Assembly (NCBI GenBank): GCA_022496185.1
Contig: WTXG01000023.1
Location: 124,001 to 188,000 of the forward strand
Origin: Multifurca ochricompacta
Taxonomy: Eukaryota; Basidiomycota; Agaricomycetes; Russulales; Russulaceae
DNA length: 64,000 nucleotides
Direction of reading: 5' to 3'
Shown here: positions 12,539 to 24,488 of the stretch, in pieces
Layout: the number at the start of each line of letters is the position of its first letter
Numbering within the stretch: position 1 is the first letter of the stretch
The notes under the pieces: generated by a model
What the model was told of the DNA's origin: nothing
Database searches by the model: none
The model's input: only the letters and a program-made list of their open reading frames with translations
Position numbers and translations under genes: made by a program

Positions 12539-12639
12539 GAGAGCCCCGTAACACCTGTGCTTGTGTGTGTGTATGGACCTCGAAACGGATGAGTCGAGTG
12601 GACCGTTTGTGCCTCCTTGTTAGTTCTCTTCTGGACTCA

Positions 12640-13412
12640 CTCATGTACACCGGAATCACCGTTACTTCTCGCTATCTCTAAATCACCTCGCTGCTTCAAG
12701 CACGTCGCGTTTTCCACTTTAAATCCATCAAAATATTTGTGACTGTTCACTGTGGTCCTGGAAATTATGCGACAGCGGATCTGTTCCGACAAGTTCTCCG
12801 GTCCGGCCGCTGAGAAGCCGTACCGACCGCTCACTTTTTTTTTTCGCAGCTCAGGATAATGGCGATAAACCTCCGCCTTAATCATGCTCTCTTGACCTTC
12901 GGTTTGAAGGTGGCCCGGTATGACATGGCGGAAGGGAGATGGTCTCTTCGAATTCGGCTAGACTGACCCCAAAAGCTGCAGGAACTGCGTTCCACCTTGC
13001 AGTCTCTAACCGCTCCGTCCTTCGGCAGCAGAGTAAAAGGAAGCAAGACCTTGGAAGAAGAATGCCTCAATTACGCCGCATGTTCAAAATGCTACGTGGC
13101 TCTCCCAGTGCCGGCAGTACTCGAGTTGACCTTGTTCAGAATCATGCTATCTGTTCTTCCGTCCGAAGCGAGATCGCTTTCCGTACCCAACGCGCAGATG
13201 GATTCAATACAATGGATCGATCCGATCCTCGTTCTGGAAGCCTTGGGCCCTGGACCAGTAGAGTTTACTTTGGATTGAGAGCTCGGGAGCTCGGTATTGG
13301 CACCAAACTCCGGGTTCTGATTGATGAAGCCGAAAAATTTACTGTTGGCCTCGTGTTGGATGTATTCGATCTCTCTCGTAGCCCAAACGAAATGCATTGT
13401 ATCCATGCCTAG
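12640..13412. other. complex-sequence island, possible unrecognised gene
   Basis: Unlike its flanks this stretch has normal base complexity and overlapping open frames on both strands. Minus strand 13406-13092 encodes 104 residues starting MDTMHFVWATREIEYIQHEA, followed by frames at 13070-12882 and 12885-12637. Plus strand 12939-13412 encodes 157 residues. None resembles a family I know and no splice chain is convincing. It may be a lineage-specific gene, a decayed gene or transcribed non-coding DNA. Confidence 0.3.
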
Positions 13413-14230
13413 TGGAGTTATGTTGCACAGAGAGAAAGAGGGGGGAGGGGGGGGGGGTTATACGTATTCACCGGACGTTGTCCATTTGATGATTATGACT
13501 ACTACCCAACGCGGTTTCCCCCTCCCTCCCCCCCGTGCGTCTCTATGTGTGCTCTCACGGAACGATATTAATGAAGGGGAGGGGGTGTGGAGGGAGAGGG
13601 GGGATACCCACACTCACGTCGTTCCCGCCGCTACTACTATAACGAACAAGAGATATACGCACAACGGTGGGGATACACGTGTGAATATAAACAGTACCGC
13701 ACGTACGGGATATAATTGGTTCAAATCGGGTAAGTGGACTACGCAAGCTGGTATGCGCCCTGATGTGGCGCTTCCCCAATCATCATCACCAACAACACCA
13801 CCACCACCACCACAACAACAACAACAACACATTACAGAGCAAGGACTAGGCGGGGGTCTGGTTGTTGCACACATACGATTGAGTAGCCGTGTGTGTGTAT
13901 GTAAACTGTATTCTCATTCATTCATTATTGCCCGCCCGCGCGGATTCATCATGCTGCTACTCAACAACAAACATGCTTTGACCAGCCATTCCATTGGCCG
14001 CCGGCTCTTCTTCGAGAGAATTAGTGGTCCGTCATCTTCGGTTAGTTAGTTAAGTGGTATTTTTTTCTTTCTCCTTCAAAAAAAAAAAAAGGGGGTGGAA
14101 GAGGGGGGGGGGGTTAGCTGTGTAGCGTTGTTGATCATAGTATTGAATGGTGTATGCACCTGAATGTGAGGGGTGGTGGGGGAAGGGCATGGTGCATGGG
14201 TGTGTATTGTACATGTGTTTGGGCAATAAC

Positions 14231-14254
14231 TGCCCTGCCCTGCCCTGCCCTGCC
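14231..14254. repeat. CCCTG tandem array
   Basis: Nearly five tandem pentamers followed by normal sequence. Confidence 0.85.
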
Positions 14255-15200
14255 GAGAAAAGGGTAGGTATCACGTGGGGTAGCGACCAGTGACTAACTC
14301 CTTCTCTCTTTCTCTCTCTCGGACGCTCTTGGCCCGCCACCCACGCACGATGTGTGTACAAAAGAATGTTTGTCTGCGCGCGCGCGTAATTAAAGGGTCC
14401 GGCCGACCGTAACCGTCCGCCAATAAGTCGGTCAAGAAGAGTAGTGGGCGGCGATTCCCGATTGAGAGAGAGGGAGAGAGAGGCGCTTGCGCACTTTCTT
14501 TTACTTTTTACACTACTTTCTACTAACCCCCTCCCCTCCCCCGCTTACTCCCGTATTTCCGGACTTGGTCAAACCGCCTGATTCTGATTCTGATCTGATT
14601 CTGATTCCGATTTATTTATTTATTTATTTATTCGGTTCACCGCGGGGGTGGGCGGCGGGGTGCGGCGGTCAACTTACTCTGTCGACAGTTTTTGTATTAT
14701 TAAACTCCCCCCCCCATCATTATCTATGATGTGATCCCTTATCGAGAGCAGAGCAAGCAAGCAAGCACACCCATCCATCACCCACGCCCTCCCCCCCCCC
14801 CTCCTCCCTCTCTCTCTCCTTCTATCCTTCGATCTACAGTTACCGGCAGGAAGGCGTAATGTCTAGTTTTTTTTTTTGGCAGATAGGCAGGCAGGCAGGT
14901 AGGCAGGCAGGTAGGCACTTGTCATCATCATTAGTTCACCTAAGATCGGGATTAAAATTTTTAAAATAAACATGTATGTTTACATGAATGAATGAATGGA
15001 TGAATGAATGAATTCAGTCGGCCTTTCTTTCAGTTCAGGTTCAGTTCAGTTCACTCACTCTGTCTGCCGCGGCTTGTTTGCATGAACGGACGCGAACAAT
15101 CGAAAGAGCGAATCTACGGTTCAAATTTTTTGTTACCGTCTGTATGGGTCAATGGGGGTTCATCACCAGTAGCAGCAGCGGCGGCCCACTCCCAGCGCCT

Positions 15201-15232
15201 TTTTATTTTATTTTATTTTATTTTATTTTACT
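15201..15232. repeat. (TTTTA)n tandem array
   Basis: Tandem TTTTA pentamers following a GGC-rich stretch. Confidence 0.85.
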
Positions 15233-15603
15233 CTACTCTTACCTACTTTACCTACACCCAACAAAGCAAGAAACCTTCGATGCCTCCCCTACCCCGAGAT
15301 CCTCGGTCTGGTCCCTGACTTAACCGTCAACGATCAGTCATCAAACCATCAAGTCAAGTCAAGTCATTCGAGACTGGAACAAGTAGTAGAGAGAGAAAGA
15401 GAGAGAGAGCTCGAGACCCACTTTATCCTCCGCTTTGGTTGTGTGTTAAGCGGCGTCCCGCTACCCCAAAGAGATGTTTGGTTTTTTTTTTTTTTTAATT
15501 TTTTTATGAGCCCGTGACATTGTCATTCTCCCCCCCTTTATTTCCCCCTTCCTCCCCCCTCCCCGCCCTTCCTACGTATGAGTGCGATGAGATGGGAAGG
15601 CAA

Positions 15604-15652
15604 AAAGGGAAGGGAAGAGGAAGGGAAGAGGAAGGGAAGGGAAGGGAAGGGG
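15604..15652. repeat. homopurine AGGGA tract
   Basis: About fifty bases of almost pure purine built from AAGGG and AAGAGG units, with a pyrimidine-rich CATTCT tract about 170 bp downstream. Such tracts can adopt triplex (H-DNA) structure. Confidence 0.8.
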
Positions 15653-17003
15653 GTTAACTTGGATACAACCCAAACCACATACAAACCATTGCGTTCCCTG
15701 TTGTGTTCCTTGTTCCCTGTTCCCGTTTTTTGGTGATAAGCCAACCCGTCAAACCCTGTTTTTTTTTCTTTGGGTACTTGTTGAACCTTATGATGATGAT
15801 AACCTCTCTCTCACTCACTTTCACTCTCATTCTCATTCTCATTCTCATTCTCCTTCTCCTTCTCCTTCTTTCCTTCTCACTCTCCTTACCTTCCCCTTCC
15901 CATTCCCTTTTTTTCTTTTCCACCTTCCACCTCAAGCTCAAGCTCAGGTACTTGCCGAGAGAATACCTACCAAGTGACATGATCCGGGGGGTTTTTTTTT
16001 TTCTTTTCTTTTTTCCATTCCCAACCGTCGGCTTAGCGACAAACTCCACCCTGTCAAACAAAGAGTTTCATCTACTCAACTTTCGCTCTCTTACCTTAGC
16101 TTACCTTAACTTAACCTAGCTCTAGCTCTCTATCTTGCTTAGCATCCGACTTAAAATAATAATAATAAATGAACCCGATCGGGCCCTTGGATGACGGCTT
16201 CACTTCGACTCGTTAAACAACTCCTCCATCCCTCTCTCCCTCTCTCCCTTTTACCCTCTTTGAATGGCCAGGGACCGAAAAATTTAAAAAAAAAGTGTCA
16301 GTGATAGTCTAGTGATCAGATGATTCTCCGGTTGGACTTGTTCTAGACTTGTTGTACAGTAAATTATTGGGGATTTTAAGAGGGGGGGGGGGGAAATGGG
16401 AAGGGGGAGGAATCTAGCCGGGAAATGCCATGCCATGCCATCGGTCGGGTCATAAAACTTTTAATTCTATAATCAAAATCAAAGAAGGCGGTCACAAACA
16501 CAACAACATTTTATGTAAAATCGATAAGGAGGGGGGGAAATCTTCTACTACGCCGCTCCCCCCCGCCTCCCGCCATGTTTTTTTGTTTTTTTACCATAAT
16601 GAACAAATGACATTCCTCCTTTAGCTGAGCCCATTCACCCCCCGATCAAGTAATGGGGTGGCGATGGGTTTCCCAATTGTCCGGGCATCCTACTTCGAAG
16701 AACATCGCACGGCCCGCGAAGAACAATTCAGTTGAATACTATACTCAAGGGTCGATCATCACACCTTGGGCAATCCGAAACTCCTCGGCCCTCGGACCGT
16801 GTCAATGCGATGCGGGATGACCACCGTCCTGTGCCAGCCAGCCAGCTCGCTCCTCCTGACCTGCCCTGTCATTGACGCGAAAAAAAAATCTACGAGTTGG
16901 ATGTTTATATGTGTGGTGGGGGGGGGGAACACCTGGGACAGCATGTAGTAGTTACCCTCATTCCGAGCTCGCCCATCTTTCCCGTCCCAATCCGCGGATC
17001 CAT

Positions 17004-18535
17004 TTAGACGTTCATCTTTGTTTCCTGCGCGGCGGCTCGCCAATTATTGTCTTTATTTTTTTTATTTTTTTTTTTTTTGGACTTTTGAGGTGTCCCTTCC
17101 ACTAGAATTATCGGCCCTTTCGCATGCGATTGACTAGTAGTCGAACTCCCTGCGACCTCTGACTCTACCTTCACTAGCGAGGTGACGGTAGGCCCATCTT
17201 TTCGGCGCCCTTTAAACACTTTCGACATGCTCACTTCGCGTTGTAGCACTCTCCGTGTCTTTGGCTCTGTACGACGCTTCTCGGCTTCCTGCTCCAGGGA
17301 CACAGAAAGAGACCGTGAGCGTGATTGGGTAGTGTTATCCACCGAGTGCGAAGAGGTGAAGAAGGTCATAGTCTGCGGTTGTTGAGCGTGTTGTCCATCA
17401 GAATCATCAGAGTCCCCATCATCCGATGATGAAGTCCATTGTGGAATGCGGAAGAGTTTCCTACGCAAAAGTTTGTATTGTTCTGGAGGTTGTTGAGAAA
17501 AACTGACGGGTTTGTTTGGGTGCTTTGAGTACCATACCAGCCCGTGAGAGCGAAACGAAAACGTTCGAACGCTCACTCACGAGGGCTGAACCACATCATC
17601 GCAGAATATCTGCGTCCAATCATGTACCACTTTTGTGCCATCTGGGTTTGCTTCTGGGTCCGGTAGCGCCATTTGCCAAAGGACTAGCTTATCCATGAGC
17701 CCCTCCAATCGTTCCTCGACAATCCGGTGAGGTGTAGTTTCCTCTTCGCCCTCTGAAGATCGTTGCACCCTCCGTCTCTTCTGCACGTGTGATGAAACGG
17801 GGACAGGCTTGATGGGAATGAGGGTGCATCTCCCGGAAGAGATAGTTTCAGAAAGTGAAGGAGGATCTGTATTTTCACTCTGTTGAAAAAATAATAATAA
17901 CAACAACAACAACCGTGGGCACTTGAGTACGCGCGCTCACGCCAAGACAGTTCAATAAGCTTACTTACTCTCGCTTCTCAATTTCGGATAACCAACGTTT
18001 CTTATCATCCAAGTCCAAATAACTTTGCCCTGGCTCCTTGGACGGTTCCTCGAGCAATACATAACGTTCTAAAACGAAAAGCATGATCAATGGCTCCAAG
18101 TCCGTGCAAGAGGCGCGTGAGATGATAATGTTTGGTAATTGCTCCTGATATTTATAGGTACACCATTTCCCGGTAAGCAATATTTCGTCTAGCCCAGCAT
18201 GCAATGGATGGATGTCGTCGTCCGACGAAGAGAGAGCTGAATCTCTTGCGAGTAATTGTACCAATGGAACGAATTGATTTAATGGCATGATAGACTTTTT
18301 TTGGAGGTTGTTATTGTTGATTGTTGAAATGACTATTGAGAATCGATTTAAATGAAAGGACGCACACCTCTGGAAGCCAAAGGAATTGCAAGTACAGTTC
18401 ACGCATTCTCTCACTGAGGGTCACGGTGGAACGACCGTCATATGCAGGTGAAAAAGGAGAGATATCCCTGAAAAGAGATGATTCTTGATTTTGATTCCAC
18501 TTGACGGGACCACTGAGTGACAGTGAGAAGTACAT
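17004..18535 (-). CDS. SLD3: DNA replication regulator SLD3-like (Sld3/Treslin domain)
   Basis: Predicted replication-initiation factor; Sld3 links Cdc45 to Mcm2-7 at origins and is a CDK/DDK target. Four exons on the minus strand (18535-18368, 18294-17969, 17879-17581, 17502-17004) give 430 residues after one base is supplied in the CCC at 17832-17834 (GGG on the coding strand). There the protein passes from KIQILLHFLKLSLPG to KRRRVQRSSEG, followed by EERLEGLMDKLVLWQ and DWTQIFCDDVVQP. The Ser-rich C-terminal third carries REVSMSKVFKGRRKDG and ends in a Lys-rich tail. Assignment rests on these fungal Sld3-like segments as I recall them; a profile search against the Sld3 domain would settle it. 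The start at 18535 is chosen because exon 1 joins in phase to SIMPLNQFVPLV. Confidence 0.7.
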
Positions 18536-19261
18536 GATAAACAGTTTGGGTTTTAGTTGAAGGGGGTTATTGATTGAAAGCGGTGCGGGTCAACGGGACC
18601 GACCCAGCAATGTCAACGGTACATACACCTCTCACACGCACACGCACACATATCTTTATGAAAGGTACGCCAGTAGTCCCTTTGTGCTCGGTTCGGGTCA
18701 CTAGTCGCTGTCAAACGCATACAAGTCACTCTGAATGTATATGTGAGCTATGGTTTAGCCAACCTATTCGCCACCCCGCCCCCGTCTTCCCTTCGACAGC
18801 ATGCCTGGTAGGATCCTTCGATTCCTGTCAAGTTGGTTGGTTTATCACACATTATGCATGTTCGAAGATCTTCATTGACAGCATAATCCATGCCCATAAG
18901 AACTTGACAGATAACCATGCCACCAAGTAATGTACATCCACAACATTAACTTGAGGGGGAAAAAAAAAGGGTATAGTGCAGGGTGAAGTAGAAGGAAAAA
19001 GCAGGCTGTCAAGAGCCAAGAGGTGAAAGAAGTGTGTATGGTAGGTATGATGAAGTCTAGGAAGCAAAGTGTATAAAAGTACTACTACTTGCCTTGGGGA
19101 CGTAGGTAGGTAAGGTAGTAAAGAAAGAAAAGAAAACCAATAACAGCACGTAATTGTAAAAAGGCCAAGATTCCACGAGGAAATGGAAAGTAGTGATCCT
19201 GTCATAGGGGATAAAATGTTCATGATAAGATATAAAAATGAATGTGTATTACAGTATAAAC
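18536..19261. other. intergenic, no gene seen
   Basis: Lies between the SLD3 start and the 3' side of the serine-rich gene. It should hold the SLD3 promoter. Short frames on both strands show no family features. Confidence 0.5.
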
Positions 19262-19340
19262 CTGGTTTCGAATCTCGTGGTCTCAAAGAGTAAATGAGGA
19301 AAAAGAGCTACTGCCATCTGCTCTACTCACAGAGCTATTG
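19262..19340 (-). mobile_element. tRNA-like element, possible SINE head
   Basis: On the minus strand TAGCTCTGTGAGTAGAGC (19337-19320) closely matches a Pol III box A, and GATTCGAAACC (19274-19264) matches box B, 45 nt apart. No acceptor stem and no paired T-stem can be formed, so it is not a functional tRNA. A tRNA-derived SINE fragment or a dead tRNA fits. It overlaps the end of the neighbouring gene, whose TGA stop (19329-19327) lies inside box A. Confidence 0.5.
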
Positions 19341-22225
19341 GACCAGTCCTTTCGGATATCATGCGTATCCGACTCTGCGCCTGCACGTCCGCAGCAGCTC
19401 TGGTCAGACTCGTGGAACTCTTCTTGTAGACCATACCAGTTCCTGTCCGTGGGCGTAATCGCGCCTCACCATGTTCTGATAGAGTAAAGTCCATTGACCC
19501 TGACCTCGGTAAACCTGGAGTTGCAATTGAACCATATGGTCGCCCACCATGGTGGTGACTTGCCGATGCTGCTAGGGATGGGCCCGTCAAAGCACGGGCG
19601 CGCTGCTGGTCATGTAATTGGCGATTGTAACTGAGTAAAAGACCTTGCTTGGATCCTGGTTCCCCGGGTTGCAGGCCAACCCCTAGGGAGGCCGAAAGCT
19701 GCAGTGGACGGGGGGTGGATCGTATGGTGGGAAGTGTTGAGGCCGTGTATGTGTGCGGTATTTTTGGGATTTCCGAAGATAGTCCGGGTGAGTCTGACAA
19801 TTCTGATCCAGAGGAAATAGGTCGGCTTGTTGATGGTACGCCTGGTTTTGGGGTACGGCTCTTCGTGTCTAATAAAGACTCAATAGGTCGCGGGCTCATA
19901 ATCAACGAGCCACGGGATAAGGGAAGGGGTGGAAGACTCTTGTCACGGTCCCAGGATCTGGGTGGAGCGCTATGGGGTGGCAACTCCATCACGTCTGGAG
20001 TAATGGGCCCAGGTAAACTCCGGGTAGATGATGAGCTGGATGGTGTCCGCACTTGATCATTGGGTTGGGAACCCCGATGAATGTCCACACGGGAGGGTGT
20101 GGGCTCCGAAAATCGCGCGGAAGAAGGCGCAAGGCTCGGAGAGTCATGTTCGGGAATGTTGAGGGTTAGCGTCGAGGCCATGGCTCGGCTGCGCTTTTGA
20201 CGCGTTGTCGGTGGGACAGAAGGAAGTCTCAACTCCTGAGTAGACTTTGATGGATGGATCTTCGCATCGGCGGAGAATGAGCGCGACAGGGGGTGTGGGT
20301 GGGAGCGCGAGGAGCGTGGAACAGTCTTGACAGATGCTACTGAGGGTTGACGAGAGAGTGCCAGACGGGAAAGTCGCCTGGTGAGAGGCGATGGTGCATC
20401 TTCGTCCTCGCTGTGAAGGTGAAAAAAGAAAAAGGTCAATTAACAAAGGAACATATGTGTATGTCATGTGTTGTTTGTACCTGTCGCTCCAACCTAGACC
20501 AGTTGTCAACCCGATTCCACCCCGGAGCAGGCGACCGTCTCGATGGCGAACCCTTCGACGGATCGTGTCACGCTCGTCCTTGAAAACACCTGATTTGGTA
20601 ATGGCTACGATGGGGGAAAAAAAAAAAAAATTGTTAGAAAAAAAAATAATCAAATCATTACGTTAACTGCTAAGAAGCGTCGCTTACGGATTGTTACCGC
20701 CACCGTACTTCCAGGCTGATTGCCGTCCGTGGGAACCATGGGTGAATCAGAGCGCATATTCTGGGGCAATAACTTTGAGTAGGGCGAAAGCATCCCATCT
20801 CGGAGCATGAGATTTCTGTAGTGGGGACATTTAACACCGAGTGAGCGAGTTGACGTATAGTGGGCATACGCACGGTAGTGGTGTATGTAAATCTAGACTT
20901 GAGTCGGATTCACCCGCGGCATCTTCTTCGTCAGGAAGATTCACAAAGTCACCACCTTTAATCACGACACCGTAACCCTCCATGAATGAATCGTCGTTCC
21001 ACAATTCATCATCATCACCTTTATTGGCATATGGTAATAAGCTCCGTGATGCGAGAGTGACACCGCCTTCACTCTGGCAACGAGTAGCTTTGTCGGGAAG
21101 GGAAAAGACGGATAACTTCCCAATAGAACTGGTTCGGCGTGAACCCGGCAGGGACTTGGGCGCTCGTCGCCGCGATTGGGATCGGGATCGAGAGCGCGTT
21201 GATGACGTTCCGGATCGGCGCCTCGGTCGGGGTGTCTCGGCAATGAAGGTCGCGATGTCGGGACTAGAAGCACGATCGGACCCAACAGGTAAGGGCACGC
21301 CTGGAAACGTGGTCGATGCATGGGCAGCTTCATGAAAAGATTCTCGGTTCCGAGGATGCTGTGAGGTGGACGGAAAACGTTCGTGACTTTTTTCACCAAT
21401 CGGACTGCTGTTTCGCCGGTGGAGTGGTACAGCTTGTAGGATGCGAGACTTGTGCATGGGACTTTTCGACCGCGCGGCGCGCATCTGCACATGTAATGTA
21501 TGAGCTTGAGAGTCCAGATCGGCGGTGTCATCGTCTTGCAAAGCAGGAAGGTCACCCATGTCAATCAACGAGATATGTTCATCGTGGAGGGAGTGCTCAT
21601 CGTTGACAAAAGGTTGGGGTGAAGGGGTGACGCGAGGGATGTCAGCGAGAGAAGTACGAGTCAGAGAAGACTCGGCGGTATCCACGGAGGGAAATTCTTC
21701 ATCCTCTAGGATCGCCGGGTTTACCGCTACTGAAATAGAAGGGGATCTGGTGTGTTCGTGATTGTATGCAAGGAGAGAGACGGAGAGCGAACCATTAGAG
21801 GAATAGGAGCGGACAGAATGGGCGGACGTGGAAGTGACAGACTCAGTTCGGTTACGAGTTGAGGGTTGGGTGGCCGCGGTAGCCGAGGCAGTAGCGGGGA
21901 GTGAAGAGGAAGCACTGCTACCGCTTCCTATGCTAACAACGGACTCCCTCCATGAGGATGAGTTGGAGGATGTTGATATGCGAGAAGCGCGACGAGAACG
22001 AGTGGCAGTAGTGATATAGAGAAGGTCATGTTCTGAAAGAGGAGATGGACCAGGAATAGGTGGAAGTGGAAGAGAAGGAGGACGCGAAGGAGGTGGATTT
22101 GAACAAGACGTCGACGTCGTTGTTGACGAGACATTCTGAGGAATGTAGGTAGGCGGGATTGGGAATTCGTTTAAAAGGACTGGGACGGATGCGCCACGAC
22201 TTGGTTTTACAGAAGACAAAGTCAT
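19327..22225 (-). CDS. serine-rich protein, conserved core, unknown function
   Basis: Not assigned to a known function. Four exons on the minus strand (22225-20874, 20815-20688, 20604-20481, 20410-19327) give 895 residues with all phases closing. Most of it is low-complexity Ser/Pro/Thr/Arg sequence with many SP/TP sites, predicted disordered and a likely phosphoprotein. The best-ordered part is the junction of exons 2-4: GVFKDERDTIRRRVRHRDGR, then LLRGGIGLTTGLGWSDSEDE and DAPSPLTRRLS. I recall this core from basidiomycete hypothetical proteins. No signal peptide or membrane segment is seen. The stop codon is provided by the tRNA-like element at 19320-19337. An upstream ORF extension beyond 22225 is pyrimidine-rich leader and was not used. 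Confidence 0.75.
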
Positions 22226-23553
22226 TGTCGGAAGGGGGAGGGGTGGGGGTAAGGGGCAAGGGGAAGGGAGGAATGTATGCACCAAACACCAAAAATCGAT
22301 ATGCAGAGGAGATAGAGATAGAGAGAAGAGAGTGAGAGAGTAAACAGAACAAAAAGAAGTGAACCGTCCTTTTGGAGTACAACCAGAAGTTACCAAGAGA
22401 AAGAAGGCATATAGAAGCTTGGGCGTGGGCACAAATCGAGCGTAACCCCTTATTTTTTTTTTCTCGTACCCGGTTACAAAAGGGCGTCTGTCAATCCGAA
22501 GAAGAAGAGAAGAAAGTAAGGAAGAGGGGGAAAAAGAAAGGCATAAAAATGGAAGGGTGACAGAGGAAGAGGCTAGTACTAGTACAGTACAGTAGTACAC
22601 TTACTTACTTTACTTTATCACATCACATCACGTCACACACACTCCGGAAACATCTCATTCTCATTATCCGTTCCCCGAAACCATGGCTCTGGCACTTTCT
22701 TAACCCCGCATGGTCGTGTCAAGCAGCGTCACGATAACGACAAGCGACGAGTATATATATATATATTTTTTTTTTACCTAAGTTTTCCAATTTCGCGACA
22801 GACCGGCATCCTCGGCCTGGCTGGATGAACCCTTAACGCGCCGCTCCAGAACCTACAGTCAGTCCATTCCAGCAGCCGGAATTTGTTCCTGCTGATCCAT
22901 TGCTGAACATCAACATCAACATTGATCACCCGACAACTCGTGACACAAGTAATTGCCAGGAGGACTCGACTGAGGGGAGGGTCAAGTGGTCAGTTGCTCA
23001 TATTTCGGTTTCGGTCTGTCTCACTCTCACTCTCACTATGATACTATCTTTCTTGTCAAAAAACCTCCCGAAGGAAGGATTTTGACCTAAGGTCGGTCAG
23101 GGGTCAGGATCAAGCGATGCGATGCATATGCATTCCAGAATGGAGTGAATCTCTCATTTTGTGCCTCGATATGGGTGGTGATGATCCACACGGGTTCAGA
23201 TGATGAGACAGACCACCAATCATCATCGCAACCGTGACCGTAACTTAACTTAACTTTATATGATGGGCCGGTGTGCTCGTGCCGTGCCGTGCCGTGCCTA
23301 AGTCGCAAACCCGCGTGACTATTCCCACGGCAGAGCCAACCGTTGGTCAATTTGTCACCACTCACCACTCACCACTCACCAGTTCACTCCTCCCTCGCTT
23401 CCTTGACTTGACCTCAACTTTATCCCTTCTTTGCATCTCCAGTGACAAGCAAGCAAGTGAGCAAGTAGAGGTGCGTGGGTGTATACATATTTCTTGTATT
23501 CTTGAGCCAAGTCAGTCTACACAGTGGTCCTTGCCTCAACCAACTTTGCCACC
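22226..23553. other. intergenic, divergent promoters
   Basis: Upstream of the serine-rich gene (minus) and OST4 (plus). Contains purine-rich leader sequence to about 22560, an (AT)n-T tract near 22750-22775 and repeats of CACTCAC near 23360. No gene seen. Confidence 0.5.
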
Positions 23554-23679
23554 ATGATAACCCATGACACCCTGTACTCCCTCGCCAACACTCTCGGTGT
23601 CCTTTCAATGGTCACCGTCGTCATATATCACTTCATTGCAGTGAATGCCAAATATGTCACTCGTGGTGCTGCCAACTAA
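23554..23679 (+). CDS. OST4: oligosaccharyltransferase small subunit OST4
   Basis: A 41-residue single-exon gene. It begins MITHDTLYSLANTLGVLSMV and continues TVVIYHFIAVNAK, matching Ost4 (MISD..L.SLA...G......VIYH). Ost4 is a one-pass ER membrane subunit that stabilises the Ost3/6-Stt3 subcomplex of oligosaccharyltransferase. The hydrophobic stretch at residues 10-27 is the membrane segment. The ATG context ACCATGA is favourable. It is so short that ORF-length filters miss it. ALG11, another N-glycosylation gene, follows convergently within 1 kb. Confidence 0.9.
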   Translation: MITHDTLYSLANTLGVLSMVTVVIYHFIAVNAKYVTRGAAN

Positions 23680-24488
23680 CCAACACGTACGTCCGGTCCT
23701 TTCATCCTTATTTAGGGCTGCATTGACTGACCGTCCGTTGAGCTCCCCTCTTCTCCTTACAGCCTGAGCCCGAGTTCGCCAGTCGCCGTCTTTACAATGT
23801 CTTTCCTCTATCCACTGGGTCCCTCTTAAGACATCAGTAATCACATGTAATGGCTCCCGCGGACCTGCAATAAATATCTTTAATCTACTTTTCTCGGCCT
23901 CACCTTAATACTGCTCCGACTGTGTCTCATTTATAAGGCACAACTGGATCCCTTTTATTTCACTCATTCAAATTCAATTCAAGAAAAGCCACAAATCCCC
24001 GTCCTATGTGCCTGATACCCTCATTATTTTCTATCGTTCAGTGCTAGCCTCATATTGCGGGTTCCGCATTCGACAGTCAGCCAGACACACACGCTCGGCT
24101 TTCCAATCGTTTCCCTTGTCTTCGTACCTGCCTGTCATGGTTATATTGCCCTATCATCCCACCGGAGCAAACCTCATACGGTGTCTTCGCAGCTCTCTCA
24201 TTTCTAACGTGTAGTCTTACAACCCCCACCCCCACCCCCCGCGCGCCACGGAAACGTGCTGTCTGCAGCCTTCTTTCCCAATCGCTTTAATAGTGAGTCT
24301 ATTTCTTAACTGGACCCGCATGCATGTCGTGATCGGCCAGCGCCACGTCTGAATACGACCCGTACCCTCGCGTTGCCATCAATTTATTAGGGCATGGGCA
24401 TGGCATACATTTCCGTAATAAAACAATAAAGGTAGATCTTGAGGTCAGAATCGTCGCTGGAAGCGATGCCCAGTAGACTTATCCGACG
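23680..24488. other. convergent intergenic region, no gene seen
   Basis: Lies between the 3' ends of OST4 and ALG11. Contains a CCCCCACCCCC tract near 24225. No coding sequence, RNA gene or repeat family recognised. Confidence 0.5.

Larger units (their letters stand above)
12539..17003. other. 4.5-kb repeat-rich region downstream of the C2H2 gene
   Basis: Apart from the island at 12640-13412 this is simple-sequence DNA: G runs near 13440, CCA/CAA repeats at 13796-13830, a CCCTG array at 14231-14254, alternating CG at 14376-14387, (TTTA)n near 14610-14633, GGCAGGTA units at 14884-14915, TTTTA units at 15201-15232, a purine strand at 15604-15652 and CATTCT units at 15820-15870. No gene can be supported. 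Confidence 0.5.

Noticed and set aside
15654..16119. Two overlapping 135-138-residue frames
   Set aside because: Translations of CATTCT/GAATGA simple repeats on opposite strands.
19262..19340. Functional tRNA
   Set aside because: A and B boxes are present but no acceptor stem or paired T-stem forms.
20391..20666. Plus-strand frames opposite the serine-rich gene
   Set aside because: Shadows of the minus-strand gene, whose splice phases and conserved core are convincing.
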